Source: Sphingorhabdus contaminans (GTDB taxonomy: Bacteria; Pseudomonadota; Alphaproteobacteria; Sphingomonadales; Sphingomonadaceae). From it: 64,000 nucleotides of DNA. Position 1 is the stretch's first letter; each line of letters starts with the position of its first letter. The position numbers and the translations under genes are program-made. The stretch covers positions 868,001 through 932,000 of the forward strand of contig NZ_VKKU01000001.1 in the NCBI RefSeq assembly GCF_007280415.1, written 5' to 3'. Positions 1-9,405 of this stretch are shown in pieces. The notes under the pieces were generated by a model. It ran no database searches. It was not told the DNA's origin and saw nothing but the letters and a program-made list of their open reading frames with translations.

Positions 1-1
1 C

Positions 2-598
2 AATTGGGATGAGCTTACGCTGGACGAGCAGATAGATGTGGTCTGCAAGCAGGGAAGGGTGCCTTTCGGCGTTGAGCTCCGTGTGATTGACAAGGATGGT
101 AATGTTGCCCCGCGCGATGGTGTCACCTCAGGTGCGCTGCAAATTCGCGGTCCTTGGGTCATCAAACGCTATTTCAAGGCCGAAGAAGATGCGGTCGATC
201 CGGATCAGTGGTTTGATACAGGCGACGTATCAGTCCTGCATCCCGATGGCACCATGCAAATTACCGACCGGGTTAAAGATGTGATCAAGTCCGGTGGTGA
301 ATGGATCAGTTCGGTGGAACTGGAAAATATCGCCGTAGGATGCCCGGGCATTGCCGAGGCAGGAGCCATTGGTGTTCCGCATCCTAAGTGGGATGAGCGC
401 CCTGTTCTGATTGCCGTCAAAAAGCCGGGGGCCGAGGTGGATGAGGAGATGGTGAAATCCTATCTCGCCGAACGCATCGTGAAATGGTGGATGCCCGACC
501 GCGTTTTGTTTGTCGATGAACTGCCCCATACCGGAACCGGTAAAATCCAAAAGGTTGCCTTGCGCCAGCAATTCAAAGATTTTGTGCTGGAGGGATGA
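2..598 (+). CDS. Acyl-CoA synthetase (AMP-binding), C-terminal part
   Basis: The gene enters from the left edge; the last 198 residues are visible. Enzymes of this family adenylate a fatty acid and transfer it to CoA in the cytoplasm. The segment holds the adenylation hinge region ([12 protein letters not shown], then [16 protein letters not shown]) and ends with the lysine motif GTGKIQK, whose lysine contacts the acyl-adenylate in this superfamily. The style fits medium- or long-chain fatty acyl-CoA ligases, but the substrate cannot be read from the C-terminus. A DUF1330 gene follows two bases after the stop, so the pair is probably co-transcribed. Family is secure, substrate is not. Confidence 0.9.
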   Translation, partial: NWDELTLDEQIDVVCKQGRVPFGVELRVIDKDGNVAPRDGVTSGALQIRGPWVIKRYFKAEEDAVDPDQWFDTGDVSVLHPDGTMQITDRVKDVIKSGGEWISSVELENIAVGCPGIAEAGAIGVPHPKWDERPVLIAVKKPGAEVDEEMVKSYLAERIVKWWMPDRVLFVDELPHTGTGKIQKVALRQQFKDFVLEG

Positions 599-600
599 GC

Positions 601-1038
601 ATGAACGAGAGCTACATCGATCCGACACGTGAATCCTTTGACCTGTTCAAGCAGTTGCCGCGGGATGAGCCCATCAATATGCTCAACCTTCTGCGTTTTA
701 ACGTCAACGCCGCCTATCCTGAAGGTCACCCCAATGCGGCGCATGGATGGAGTGGTGCGCGCGCCTATGAAGAATATGGCAAGACGAGCGGACCGATCTT
801 TCAACGCGTCGGGGGAAAGATTATCTGGCGCGGGAAAATGGAGGTCATGGTTACAGGACCGCAAGAAAACCAGTGGGATTCAGCATTTATAGCTTACTAT
901 CCCAACAGCGCGGCATTTCTGGAGATGGTAACGGACCCCGAATACCGCAAAGCTGTCGTGAACCGGCAGGCTGCGGTGCAGACAAGCCGGTTAATCCGGT
1001 TCAAACCGCTCGAGGGGAATGATACGACATTCGGTTAA
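601..1038 (+). CDS. DUF1330 domain protein
   Basis: A 145-residue cytoplasmic protein with the small alpha/beta-barrel style of DUF1330: an N-terminal NMLNLLRF strand, a central YEEYG segment and a C-terminal TDPEYRKAV helix. No catalytic role is established for the family. I prefer the ATG at 601 because GGAGGG (589-594) lies six bases upstream; an ATG at 595 overlaps the preceding stop as ATGA but has no spacing from that site. It follows an acyl-CoA synthetase, suggesting a link to acyl or aromatic acid catabolism, which is inference. Its TAA stop interlocks with the stop of the convergent radical SAM gene in a shared TTAA. Confidence 0.8.
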   Translation: MNESYIDPTRESFDLFKQLPRDEPINMLNLLRFNVNAAYPEGHPNAAHGWSGARAYEEYGKTSGPIFQRVGGKIIWRGKMEVMVTGPQENQWDSAFIAYYPNSAAFLEMVTDPEYRKAVVNRQAAVQTSRLIRFKPLEGNDTTFG

Positions 1039-2153
1039 AAGAGGTTGAGTTGCCCGCTGACATTGGGCGGCACAAAAAGATCGCTACGTACCGACCATTT
1101 GGATGAACCCAGGCCGTATCTGTTTTTGGCAATCCGCATACGGGTGCGGATCAATTCGGCCCAGGAACCTGTTCCACGCATACGGCTGAAAAAAGCGGGG
1201 TCATTATCCTTACCACCACGCAGGTCCCGGATGATATTCATGACCTTGGCCGCACGGTCCGGAAAATGGGTGTACAGCCACTCCCGAAAGAGTGGCGCTA
1301 CTTCGTGCGGCAGGCGTATGGGAATCCAGGATACACTCTGTGCGCCAAATTCGGCCGCCGCAGCGACAAGATCCTCTATTTCGGTGTCTGTAATTGCTGG
1401 AATGATCGGTGCAATGTTCACATGTACGTAAACACCTGCATCTGCCAGTAACCGAACGGCTTCGAGGCGCTTATGGGGGCTTGATGCCCTGGGTTCCAAT
1501 ATTCGGGCCAATTTGCCGTCAAGTGTTGTAACCGACAAAGCAACGCCGGTCAGATTATCCTTGGCCAAATCGGCAAGCAGCAAAACGTCGTCGACGACCT
1601 TTGCCGATTTGGTCGTAATGACGATTGGATGTCGCGTTTCGACCATGACCTCTAAGATCTGGCGCGTGATCCTATATGTCCGTTCAATGGGCTGATAGGG
1701 GTCCGTGTTGGTGCCAATGGCGATTGGTTCCGGCTGATAGCCCTTTTTTGCCAGGGTTTTGCGGAGCAATGCCGCCGCCTGCGGCTTTGCGAAAAGTCGG
1801 CTTTCAAAATCCAGTCCCGGCGACAGGTCATGAAATGCATGGCTGGGACGTGCGTAACAATAAATGCAGCCATGCTCGCAACCCCGGTAGGCATTTACCG
1901 ATCGATCAAAAGGCAGGTCGGGCGATGCGTTGAAACTGAGAATAGATTTAGGATGCTCTTCGGTAACAGTTGTCCGCAGGCGCGGCGCACCACCATCTTG
2001 CCACTCCCTTTCGTCGAGCCAATCGCCGTCCAATATTCGATCCGGTAAGTTGAAGCGCACCGGCACCCGGTTTTCGATCGCGCCTCTGCCTGACGCAGGT
2101 CTCGTGGATTTAGGATATGACACCCGGTCTCTATGCCAGAGCGATAAGAACAA
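1035..2153 (-). CDS. PA0069-family radical SAM protein
   Basis: A 372-residue protein with the SplB-like motif CEHGCIYCYARP, where Cys92, Cys96 and Cys99 form the CxxxCxxC triad that binds a 4Fe-4S cluster and S-adenosylmethionine. The fold resembles spore photoproduct lyase, but this family (PA0069 type) occurs in non-sporulating proteobacteria and its reaction is unknown to me. The C-terminal segment FFSRMRGTGSWAELI is typical of the group. The ATG at 2153 has no clear ribosome site; a GTG at 2123 preceded by a weak purine stretch is a credible alternative and would give 362 residues. The gene ends head-on against the DUF1330 gene. Confidence 0.88.
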   Translation of the reverse strand: MFLSLWHRDRVSYPKSTRPASGRGAIENRVPVRFNLPDRILDGDWLDEREWQDGGAPRLRTTVTEEHPKSILSFNASPDLPFDRSVNAYRGCEHGCIYCYARPSHAFHDLSPGLDFESRLFAKPQAAALLRKTLAKKGYQPEPIAIGTNTDPYQPIERTYRITRQILEVMVETRHPIVITTKSAKVVDDVLLLADLAKDNLTGVALSVTTLDGKLARILEPRASSPHKRLEAVRLLADAGVYVHVNIAPIIPAITDTEIEDLVAAAAEFGAQSVSWIPIRLPHEVAPLFREWLYTHFPDRAAKVMNIIRDLRGGKDNDPAFFSRMRGTGSWAELIRTRMRIAKNRYGLGSSKWSVRSDLFVPPNVSGQLNLF

Positions 2154-2177
2154 ATAAAGAACAAAAAGTCGCTTGGC

Positions 2178-2705
2178 TTAGGCTTCCCGCAGTCGCGGCA
2201 TTAGTTCGACGAAATTGCAGGGGCGGTGGCGGCTGTCCAGTTGATGCACCAGAATCTGGTCCCAACCGTCTTTGACTGCTCCGTTGGAGCCCGGCAGGGC
2301 AAATATATAAGTCCCCCGTGCCAATACGGCGCAAGCACGTGATTGAACCGTGGATGTTCCAATCGAAGCAAAACTGAGCCAGCGGAATAGTTCGCCAAAT
2401 CCCGGAATATCTTTCGACTTCACACGATCCAGCGCCTCGGGTGTAACATCACGTCCAGTAAGGCCGGTTCCACCGGTCGAAATGATCACGTCGATACGGT
2501 CATCATCAATCCAGTTATGCAACCGCGCGGTTAGCAACGTGACATCATCGCGGAGGATTGTGCGTTCGACAATCTTGTGACCAGCGGCAATGATGCGGTC
2601 TGCAAGAATATCTCCGCTCGTATCATCTTCTGCTGTGCGGGTGTCAGAAACCGTCAACAGCGCAATATTGACCGGTTTGAAGAGACGGCTTTCATCGAGC
2701 GGCAA
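2178..2705 (-). CDS. moaB: Molybdenum cofactor biosynthesis protein MoaB
   Basis: A 175-residue MoaB/MogA-like protein acting in the molybdopterin branch of cofactor synthesis, where this fold adenylates or binds molybdopterin. The motif STGGTGLTGRDVTPEA (about residues 78-93) is the family's substrate-binding signature, followed by LPGSNGAVKDGW. The start is a TTG at 2705 with a good GGAGG site five bases upstream; it lies inside the end of the lytic transglycosylase gene, overlapping it by 14 bases, so translation is probably coupled. No other molybdopterin genes are in the window. Confidence 0.93.
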   Translation of the reverse strand: MPLDESRLFKPVNIALLTVSDTRTAEDDTSGDILADRIIAAGHKIVERTILRDDVTLLTARLHNWIDDDRIDVIISTGGTGLTGRDVTPEALDRVKSKDIPGFGELFRWLSFASIGTSTVQSRACAVLARGTYIFALPGSNGAVKDGWDQILVHQLDSRHRPCNFVELMPRLREA

Positions 2706-4434
2706 TGGAACCTCCCGTCATTCGCCGGGCAAGAACATTGCCGTTGCCATCGGGAAAGTTCGGCCAAAGATATTGCGCCAATCCCTTCAGGCTCCCCGAT
2801 GCCTTGTTTTCGCGCATTTCGTAAATCCAGTAGTTGCGCAAAATCGTGGAGACATAACCCCGCGTTTCCCAATAGGGGATGGATTCGACAAACAAGAGCG
2901 GATCGCCATTATCGCGTATTTCCATATTCCAGCGGGAAAGGGGGGTGGGGCCCGCATTATAGGCTGCAATGACCTTGGGCAGAAGGCCTCCTGTCGACGG
3001 CATATCCCGAAGCTTTTCGAGATAGGACTGCCCATATTCCAAATTAACGGACGGACGGTCGAGCTCCGAAGCCACAAAACTGGCACCCCGGGCGCGGGCT
3101 ATATCCTGCGCTGTTCCGGGACGGACCTGCATCAACCCGCGTGCACCGGCAGGACTGATAACGTCGGTCCGGAATGTGGATTCCTGAAGCGCGTGGGCGT
3201 ACACCAACGCTGGCGTTACGCGCCATCCTCCCGTGGGTTCCCAATTGGGCATAGGATAGCGCGCCATCGCGTTGCTCTGGTCGCGTGAGGGGCCATAATG
3301 GCCCATCCAAAACTGGGTCGAGGCAAGATTGAGTGAACCGGCCAGTTGCGCAAGGTTGGCATGTTGCCGTGCATCACCGATTTTCGCCTGATGACGCAGG
3401 GCTTCGTCTGCCAGTTTGGTCTGACCTACCTCGGTCAGAGCAACGGCAAGGACTGCGTTTTCCTGATCTTTCAGAGCGTTCCAATCCAGTTTGGAAATCT
3501 TCGCTGCTTTCTTGGCGATAGGTTCCATTCCTAGGGATTCGCTGGCGAGCAGCCCGTAGAAGGTTTCCGGCAGTTTTGCGGCATGCTGCATGCGCGGCTG
3601 TACCTGTTGGGGCTGCTTGGCGGACATAGCGGCACGTGCGCTCCAAAAAAGTCCGGCGGCTTTCAGATCGTCATTCGATGCGAACCGGGCGACAGTGTCA
3701 AATGCTTCAAAGGCAGCTGGATAATCTTTCAGGCGCCACGACGCCAAACCATAGACCCAGGAAGCTTGCGTACCCCAGTCGCCACCGGCGGCCCGTGCAA
3801 GTGCGGCAACACGCCGTGCGGACTGGTCATCATTCTCGATATAATAGGACCATGCGACGCGGTAACGTAACTCAGTCACGGCATCTGTGGAAAGTTCAAA
3901 TGCCTTGCTCTCCAAAAGCCGTTCAGCAGATGCGGGGTCATCATTTTTGATGAAAACCTGCAATTCACTGCGCAAGCCGTCATTGGCTGCATTTGCCGGA
4001 AGATCGCGTTTGGGTGCACCGCCCAGCCAGGAAAAGCGGCGGATACCGGGACGATCCGGCAACGCATCCGCCCCGCGCTTTTTTGCCATTGCGGCCAGCT
4101 GTTCGGCTTGCGGGAGATAAGGCGCGCTTTGCAACAATGCTTGTAAACGCTCGGCATCAACCTTCGGGCTGTTGGGTGCCAGATAATATTCAGCCCGCGC
4201 CATGGCGGCCATCGGGCCCTGCGGCGCCTTGTCGATCAGTTTTTCGGCTTCATCCCATTTCTGCGCCTTGATCGCCTGGTAAATGGCAATGAAGGTCTGT
4301 TTTTCGCTATTGTCCAACACGGTCGGGGCCGGTTGCGCCGAAACAATAGCGCGAAAACCCTCGCTCGTATTCGCCTGAACTGCAGTTAGGGGGATCAGCG
4401 CCGCTGCAAAAACTGCCAGTTGGAACTTTTTCAC
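2692..4434 (-). CDS. slt: Soluble lytic murein transglycosylase (Slt-type)
   Basis: A 580-residue periplasmic enzyme that cleaves peptidoglycan between MurNAc and GlcNAc, forming 1,6-anhydro-MurNAc ends. A signal peptide (KKFQLAVFAAALIPLTAVQA) opens the protein, then a long alpha-helical superhelix region, then a lysozyme-like catalytic domain from about residue 405. ALQES holds the catalytic glutamate (Glu418), followed by GARGLMQV and AYNAGPTP, all standard for family 1 lytic transglycosylases. I choose the GTG at 4434, which shares GTGA with the stop of the upstream glycosylase gene and puts the signal peptide at residue 1; an ATG at 4473 would add 13 residues before it. Confidence 0.93.
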   Translation of the reverse strand: MKKFQLAVFAAALIPLTAVQANTSEGFRAIVSAQPAPTVLDNSEKQTFIAIYQAIKAQKWDEAEKLIDKAPQGPMAAMARAEYYLAPNSPKVDAERLQALLQSAPYLPQAEQLAAMAKKRGADALPDRPGIRRFSWLGGAPKRDLPANAANDGLRSELQVFIKNDDPASAERLLESKAFELSTDAVTELRYRVAWSYYIENDDQSARRVAALARAAGGDWGTQASWVYGLASWRLKDYPAAFEAFDTVARFASNDDLKAAGLFWSARAAMSAKQPQQVQPRMQHAAKLPETFYGLLASESLGMEPIAKKAAKISKLDWNALKDQENAVLAVALTEVGQTKLADEALRHQAKIGDARQHANLAQLAGSLNLASTQFWMGHYGPSRDQSNAMARYPMPNWEPTGGWRVTPALVYAHALQESTFRTDVISPAGARGLMQVRPGTAQDIARARGASFVASELDRPSVNLEYGQSYLEKLRDMPSTGGLLPKVIAAYNAGPTPLSRWNMEIRDNGDPLLFVESIPYWETRGYVSTILRNYWIYEMRENKASGSLKGLAQYLWPNFPDGNGNVLARRMTGGSIAAR

Positions 4435-5195
4435 ACTTGGGACCTTTTTGCGAACATCTGCAAATCCCGCCATGCCTGCGCTTTCAACGCAGGTCGTGCG
4501 ATCAGGGTCCGCGGATGAAATGTCGTCAGTACCGGCAAGGTGATGCCGCCATGGTTAATATTCCCTAAATTTTGCCGTGCTTTCATCAGTTCTTCGCCCA
4601 GCAGTGCAAAACTTGCCGTCGAACCGAGTAAGATTACGGAACCCGGCCTGATAATCTCTATCTGGTGAAGCATGAATTTGGCGAGGTCCGCATATTCAGA
4701 CTCCGGAATTTCACCCGTATAGGGCCGCGTCGTCGCCAAAGTCGCCCAATGACATTTATCAAGGTCGATCCCGATAGCATGCATCATACGCCGCAACAGC
4801 TGTCCGGAGGTCCCTTGCGTGAGCGAAGCGCGGTCAAAATCTTCTTCATCCGGCACATCGGAAACCAGCATGACTTCGGCTTTGGAAGGTCCTGCGGAAG
4901 GCAGATGTCGGGTTCCAAAGCCATTTCCAGGCAGAGGCGCGCCAGAGACAATCAGTTCACGCAATTTCTCGATGTCAGTCGGCCATTCCAGCTTTGGCTC
5001 GCTTGGTTTGATTTTTGCGACGACCGGGGCCGGTTGCGTCGAGAGAGGCAACTTGTCCGCGGTTTCATTGCGCACGCCGACGTCAAGCAAGTTGACAGGC
5101 AATTCGTCTACCGCACTGTCCACACCCGCCAGTTTCCACCACCCGCTAAGCGATTCAACCATGCGCGAAGCGTTAAATTGCCCCTGTTGCTCCAT
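4431..5195 (-). CDS. Uracil-DNA glycosylase family protein lacking the Fe-S cysteines
   Basis: A 254-residue protein with the uracil-DNA glycosylase superfamily fold in its second half. Visible landmarks are VMLVSDVPDEEDF in the water-activating loop position, GSGQLLRR-like GTSGQLLRRMM, a central strand VILLGSTASFALLG and a C-terminal TFHPRTLIARPALK, which aligns with the HPSxLLRxPxxK motif of family 4 and 5 enzymes. The four cysteines that bind the 4Fe-4S cluster in family 4 are absent; the only cysteine near the domain is in DKCHWATLATTRPY. The start at 5195 is supported by AAGGGA just upstream. Activity on uracil is plausible but unproven. It heads the slt-moaB run. Confidence 0.8.
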   Translation of the reverse strand: MEQQGQFNASRMVESLSGWWKLAGVDSAVDELPVNLLDVGVRNETADKLPLSTQPAPVVAKIKPSEPKLEWPTDIEKLRELIVSGAPLPGNGFGTRHLPSAGPSKAEVMLVSDVPDEEDFDRASLTQGTSGQLLRRMMHAIGIDLDKCHWATLATTRPYTGEIPESEYADLAKFMLHQIEIIRPGSVILLGSTASFALLGEELMKARQNLGNINHGGITLPVLTTFHPRTLIARPALKAQAWRDLQMFAKRSQV

Positions 5196-5310
5196 ATTTC
5201 CCTTCAGACACCGGTTGACGGCGGGGTCAATTGCTTGGCATGGCAATATTCCGCAAGCTGTTCGGTAATCAGGATGGCCTGAATAGATGATGGGGTAAAG
5301 GAAAAAGGCG

Positions 5311-6951
5311 ATGAGTGAACGGGAATCGATGCCTTATGACGTGGTCATAGTCGGGGCAGGGCCAGCGGGTCTTTCCGCAGCGATCAGGATTAAGCAGAAA
5401 TCCCCCGAAACGAGCGTTTGCATCCTTGAAAAAGGTTCGGAAGTTGGTGCCCACATTCTTTCAGGTGCGGTCATTGATCCCAAGGCTTTGGACGAGCTTG
5501 TTCCGGACTGGCGTGATCAGGGTTGCCCGCTTGCCGAGGTGCCGGTGAATGATAACCAGCATTGGGTGATGACGAAGACGGGCAAGTTTAATGTGCCGCA
5601 TTTCCTGACCCCAGGCTTTATGCATAACAAGGGCACCTATACCGGGTCTCTCGGAAATCTTTGCCGCTGGCTGGCCGGTCAGGCAGAGAATTTGGGTGTC
5701 GAAATCTTCCCCGGATTTTCGGCTGCCGAAATCCTGTATAACGAAGATGGGACCGTGAAGGGTGTAGCGACCGGAGATATGGGTATCGCCCGCGATGGTA
5801 GCCACAAGGCCGATTACATGCCGGGGATGGAACTCCACGCCAAATACACATTTTTTGCAGAAGGTGTACGGGGCCATCTCACGAAGCAGTTGAAGCCCAA
5901 ATTTGCGTTGGATGCCAATTCGGAGCCACAGGTTTATGGCATCGGGATCAAGGAATTGTGGGATATTCCGCCGGAGCAGCATCATGCGGGGCGTGTCATC
6001 CATAGCCAGGGCTGGCCGCTGAGCGATGCCAATGGTGGTGCATTCCTCTACCATCAGGCCAATAATCAGGTGGCGTTGGGATTTGTCGTCTGGCTGAATT
6101 ATTCCAACCCCTATTTGTCGCCTTTTGAAGAGTTGCAGCGCTGGAAAACCCACCCTGAAATCAAGAAAATCCTCGCTGGCGGCAAGCGCGTATCATACGG
6201 CGCACGCGCCATTAGTGACGGCGGGTTCCAGTCGGTCCCGAAGCTCACTTTCCCCGGTGGCGCATTGATCGGATGCACCGCGGGCTTCCTGAACGTCCCG
6301 CGCATCAAGGGTACACATACGGCAATGAAGTCGGGAATGCTGGCTGCTGATGCTGCCGTTGAAGCATTGTCGGCAGGTCGTGAGCATGACGAACTGATCG
6401 CCTATCAGGCCGGTTATGAAAATAGCTGGATTTACAAGGAACTGAGTATCGTCCGTAACGTCCTCCCGCTGGTGGAAAAATATGGCAATTTCTGGGGCAC
6501 CATGCTGTCCGGCGTGAATATGTGGCTTGAAAATTTTGGCATAAAAATGCCGTTTACGATGAAGCATCATCCGGACCACAAGGCGCTGAAAAAGAAGACT
6601 GCGGCGACACCAATCGACTATCCCAAGCCCGATGGGGTATTCAGTTTTGACAGGCTGTCATCCGTATTCCTTTCGAACACCAACCATGCAGAAGATCAGC
6701 CTGTGCATTTGCAGGTCAAAAATCTTGAACTGCAGAAAAGCAGCGAATTCGACGAATTTGCAGGACCTTCGACCCGCTATTGTCCTGCAGGCGTTTATGA
6801 GTGGATCGAGGAAGCCGGAAAAGAACCGCGGTACCAGATCAACTCCCAAAACTGCGTCCATTGCAAAACTTGCGACATCAAAGACCCGAACCAGAATATC
6901 AATTGGGTATCTCCGGAGGGTGGCGGTGGGCCAAACTATCCAAATATGTAA
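5311..6951 (+). CDS. Electron transfer flavoprotein-ubiquinone oxidoreductase
   Basis: A 546-residue inner-membrane-associated flavoprotein that takes electrons from ETF, reduced by acyl-CoA and related dehydrogenases, and passes them to ubiquinone. The N-terminal FAD motif is VVIVGAGPAGLSAAIR. The C-terminal 4Fe-4S domain carries Cys491 (YCPAGVYEW) and Cys515, Cys518 and Cys521 (CVHCKTCDIKDP), followed by the typical GGGGPNYPNM end. The start is preceded by AAAGGAAAAAGGCG. It heads a long plus-strand run; the next gene begins inside its last 26 bases. Presence of this enzyme fits the fatty acid and propionyl-CoA catabolism seen elsewhere in the window. Confidence 0.97.
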   Translation: MSERESMPYDVVIVGAGPAGLSAAIRIKQKSPETSVCILEKGSEVGAHILSGAVIDPKALDELVPDWRDQGCPLAEVPVNDNQHWVMTKTGKFNVPHFLTPGFMHNKGTYTGSLGNLCRWLAGQAENLGVEIFPGFSAAEILYNEDGTVKGVATGDMGIARDGSHKADYMPGMELHAKYTFFAEGVRGHLTKQLKPKFALDANSEPQVYGIGIKELWDIPPEQHHAGRVIHSQGWPLSDANGGAFLYHQANNQVALGFVVWLNYSNPYLSPFEELQRWKTHPEIKKILAGGKRVSYGARAISDGGFQSVPKLTFPGGALIGCTAGFLNVPRIKGTHTAMKSGMLAADAAVEALSAGREHDELIAYQAGYENSWIYKELSIVRNVLPLVEKYGNFWGTMLSGVNMWLENFGIKMPFTMKHHPDHKALKKKTAATPIDYPKPDGVFSFDRLSSVFLSNTNHAEDQPVHLQVKNLELQKSSEFDEFAGPSTRYCPAGVYEWIEEAGKEPRYQINSQNCVHCKTCDIKDPNQNINWVSPEGGGGPNYPNM

Positions 6952-8569
6952 AGCCTCGCTGGGCGTCGCGTTACTGGCTTTGCCAGTCGGCGCCCAGGCA
7001 AAGACCGAGAGTTTCGCCGATCAGTATGTTGCGGCGCGCGTTGCTGAAATCGGGGAGCAGGATCGCCTTGCGGTGCAGGGTTATCTGAAACTGCAGGCAC
7101 GGATACCCGAAAGCGATATTCTTGCAGACCGCCTGTTTGATGCGTCTGTTCGTGCTGGTGATATGACAGCCGCCGTTCGTGCTGCACGGGCGCGGTCGCT
7201 TGCCAAACAAGGGACTGCTGAAACGGCACTTTTGCTGTTCGCCGATGCGTGGCGGCAGCGTAATTTGGACATGGCGGATTTGGCGGCTGATGAACTTGCA
7301 TCGCGCGGAAGTCTCGCATTCATGTCGCCGGTACTGAAGCAATGGGTATCGATCCGGCGCGGCGATGCACCGGAATTTGCGGAGGTCGACCCTGCCGTTA
7401 ATGGCGTGCTGGCCTATTACACAACCGATCAACGCATCTATTTTGATCTGGCGACCGGTCGATTGGCAAAGGCGAAACTGGGCTTGCGTTCTATTGCATC
7501 CCAGTCGGGCGATTATGTCCGGAATGTTCTGTTAGCCGGCGCAGAAGTCCTCTCCGGACCCAAGGATGACCCAGCATTCGCGCAAGCGCTGATGCGCGCA
7601 GCCGTGGGCACTTCGTCCGCAATGCAATCAGTTCCGAAGTCAGGTGGCAGATTGTCGCCCGACACGGGGTTGTCTGCCTTCTATGGCCGAATTTCGGCAG
7701 CGTTGGTTGAACAGAACCAACCTGAAGAAGGTCTGGTATTGGCACGTATTGCAACCTGGCTGGTACCAGAAAGTGTCGAGATGAAGCTCGCCCTTGCGAA
7801 CGCATTGCAGGCAAACGCTTTGCAAGCGGAAGCGCTCCAGTTGCTGGCAACAGTGCCAGTGGAATCGCCATTATACTATTCGGCTTTTGAGAAGCGGGTC
7901 GATTATATGATTGCCGCGGGTCAGATCGAAAATGTCCTTGCTCTGACCAAATCAGAGTTGGCACGAAATCCGAAATCGGTCGCCACGCAATTACTTCGTG
8001 CGCGCGCTTTGCAGGCGGGCGGCAACACATCAGAGGTTGTGGCAATCTACAGCCAGATGACCCAGTCAGATGATTTTGCCACGCTGCCACCCCGTCAACA
8101 GGCGAGTTACCGTTTGTTATTGGCCTCCGCACTGGATCAGGCGAATAACTGGCCTGCCGCAAAGATTGAACTGGAAAAGTTGCTGATAGCGGATCCCAAT
8201 AATGCGCAAGGGTTGAATTATCTGGGCTATGCCCTGCTGGAACGCGGCGGGGACAAGACAAAGGCCTTTGCGCTGGTCAGGCGTGCCTATGATATCAATC
8301 CGGAATCGAGTGCAATCACCGACTCGCTTGGCTGGGCTTATTATCTTCAGGGCAATGTAACGGCGGCGCTGCCTTTGCTTGAAAAAGCGGCGAAGGCTGC
8401 TGGTCCTGACGTTGCCATCAATGAACATCTCGGGGATGTATACTGGACAGTCGGGCGCCGCCGTGACGCTCGTTATGCCTGGCGCATCGCCAGTTACGGC
8501 ACGGAAGGCGAAACGGCGGACCGCCTTTCACGCAAGATCGACATTGGACTGAACGGACGCACGCCCTAA
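6926..8569 (+). CDS. Exported tetratricopeptide-repeat protein
   Basis: A 547-residue protein with a signal peptide (CKASLGVALLALPVGAQA) and several TPR-like helical repeats, clearest in the C-terminal third (DPNNAQGLNYLGYALLERGG, then SSAITDSLGWAYYLQGN, then AINEHLGDVYW). Such proteins act as protein-interaction scaffolds in the periplasm or at the outer membrane; no enzymatic motif is seen. I place the start at the GTG at 6926, six bases after CGGAGG (6914-6919), which sits inside the end of the ETF-QO gene and puts the signal peptide at the N-terminus. Upstream in-frame starts would run deep into ETF-QO without family support. It touches ispE by one base (TAATG). Confidence 0.85.
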   Translation: MGQTIQICKASLGVALLALPVGAQAKTESFADQYVAARVAEIGEQDRLAVQGYLKLQARIPESDILADRLFDASVRAGDMTAAVRAARARSLAKQGTAETALLLFADAWRQRNLDMADLAADELASRGSLAFMSPVLKQWVSIRRGDAPEFAEVDPAVNGVLAYYTTDQRIYFDLATGRLAKAKLGLRSIASQSGDYVRNVLLAGAEVLSGPKDDPAFAQALMRAAVGTSSAMQSVPKSGGRLSPDTGLSAFYGRISAALVEQNQPEEGLVLARIATWLVPESVEMKLALANALQANALQAEALQLLATVPVESPLYYSAFEKRVDYMIAAGQIENVLALTKSELARNPKSVATQLLRARALQAGGNTSEVVAIYSQMTQSDDFATLPPRQQASYRLLLASALDQANNWPAAKIELEKLLIADPNNAQGLNYLGYALLERGGDKTKAFALVRRAYDINPESSAITDSLGWAYYLQGNVTAALPLLEKAAKAAGPDVAINEHLGDVYWTVGRRRDARYAWRIASYGTEGETADRLSRKIDIGLNGRTP

Positions 8570-9405
8570 TGGCCGTTCATCACGCGACGGCCTATGCCAA
8601 GATCAATCTGGCGCTCCATGTGCGTAAAAGACGTGCGGATGGTTATCACGAGTTGGAAACGGTATTTGCGTTTCTCGATCAGGGCGATTCACTCTGGATG
8701 GAGCGCGCCGAGCAGTTTTCGCTGAAAGTGGAGGGACCGTTTGCCAGCAATCTGGAGGCGGATGATTGCACGGATAATCTGATTTATCGCGCCGCGAGAT
8801 CATTTGGCGACGGGACCATTCCGAATGTGAGTTTCCGGTTGGACAAAAGACTGCCGATAGCTGCCGGATTGGGCGGCGGTTCGGCTGACGCAGCAGCAGC
8901 TCTTCGTTTGCTGAATGAAAATTATGGTGCGCCAGTCGGTTCAGAACGTCTCCATGCGATAGCCGCGCAATTAGGGGCTGATGTTCCGGCATGTATCGAC
9001 AGTGTGGCCGTCGTTGGCCGCGGAACGGGAACCGACCTCGAACCAATACAAAATGATGTCAGCGGATTATACTGCCTGCTCGTGAATCCGAACATCGCAG
9101 TTGCGACCGGTCCTGTATTCAAGGCATGGGACGGTGTCGACCGCGGGCCTATGCCGGAAGGATCAGCAAAGACGATTTTGCTGCATGGCCGGAATGATCT
9201 GGAACCCATGGCACTCGACATGTGCCCGGAAATCGGAGAAATTCTACGGCGACTGGCGGCCGCCAATCCCATAGTTTCACGCATGTCCGGATCGGGCGCA
9301 ACCTGTTTTGCGCTGTTCGATAATGCCGATGACCTTGTGCGGACGTCGAAGGAATTTTCACGACAATATTCCGGATGGTGGACAATGAGTGGACGTTTGC
9401 GGTGA
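8569..9405 (+). CDS. ispE: 4-diphosphocytidyl-2-C-methyl-D-erythritol kinase
   Basis: A 278-residue GHMP kinase of the non-mevalonate (MEP) isoprenoid pathway that phosphorylates CDP-methylerythritol at the 2-hydroxyl. The N-terminal YAKINLALHV substrate motif and the glycine-rich ATP loop LPIAAGLGGGSADAAAALR (about residues 96-114) are both intact, and MSGSGATCFALF near the C-terminus is the third GHMP motif. The start overlaps the TPR gene stop by one base, so it is translationally coupled. The next gene starts inside its last 31 bases. Confidence 0.97.
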   Translation: MAVHHATAYAKINLALHVRKRRADGYHELETVFAFLDQGDSLWMERAEQFSLKVEGPFASNLEADDCTDNLIYRAARSFGDGTIPNVSFRLDKRLPIAAGLGGGSADAAAALRLLNENYGAPVGSERLHAIAAQLGADVPACIDSVAVVGRGTGTDLEPIQNDVSGLYCLLVNPNIAVATGPVFKAWDGVDRGPMPEGSAKTILLHGRNDLEPMALDMCPEIGEILRRLAAANPIVSRMSGSGATCFALFDNADDLVRTSKEFSRQYSGWWTMSGRLR

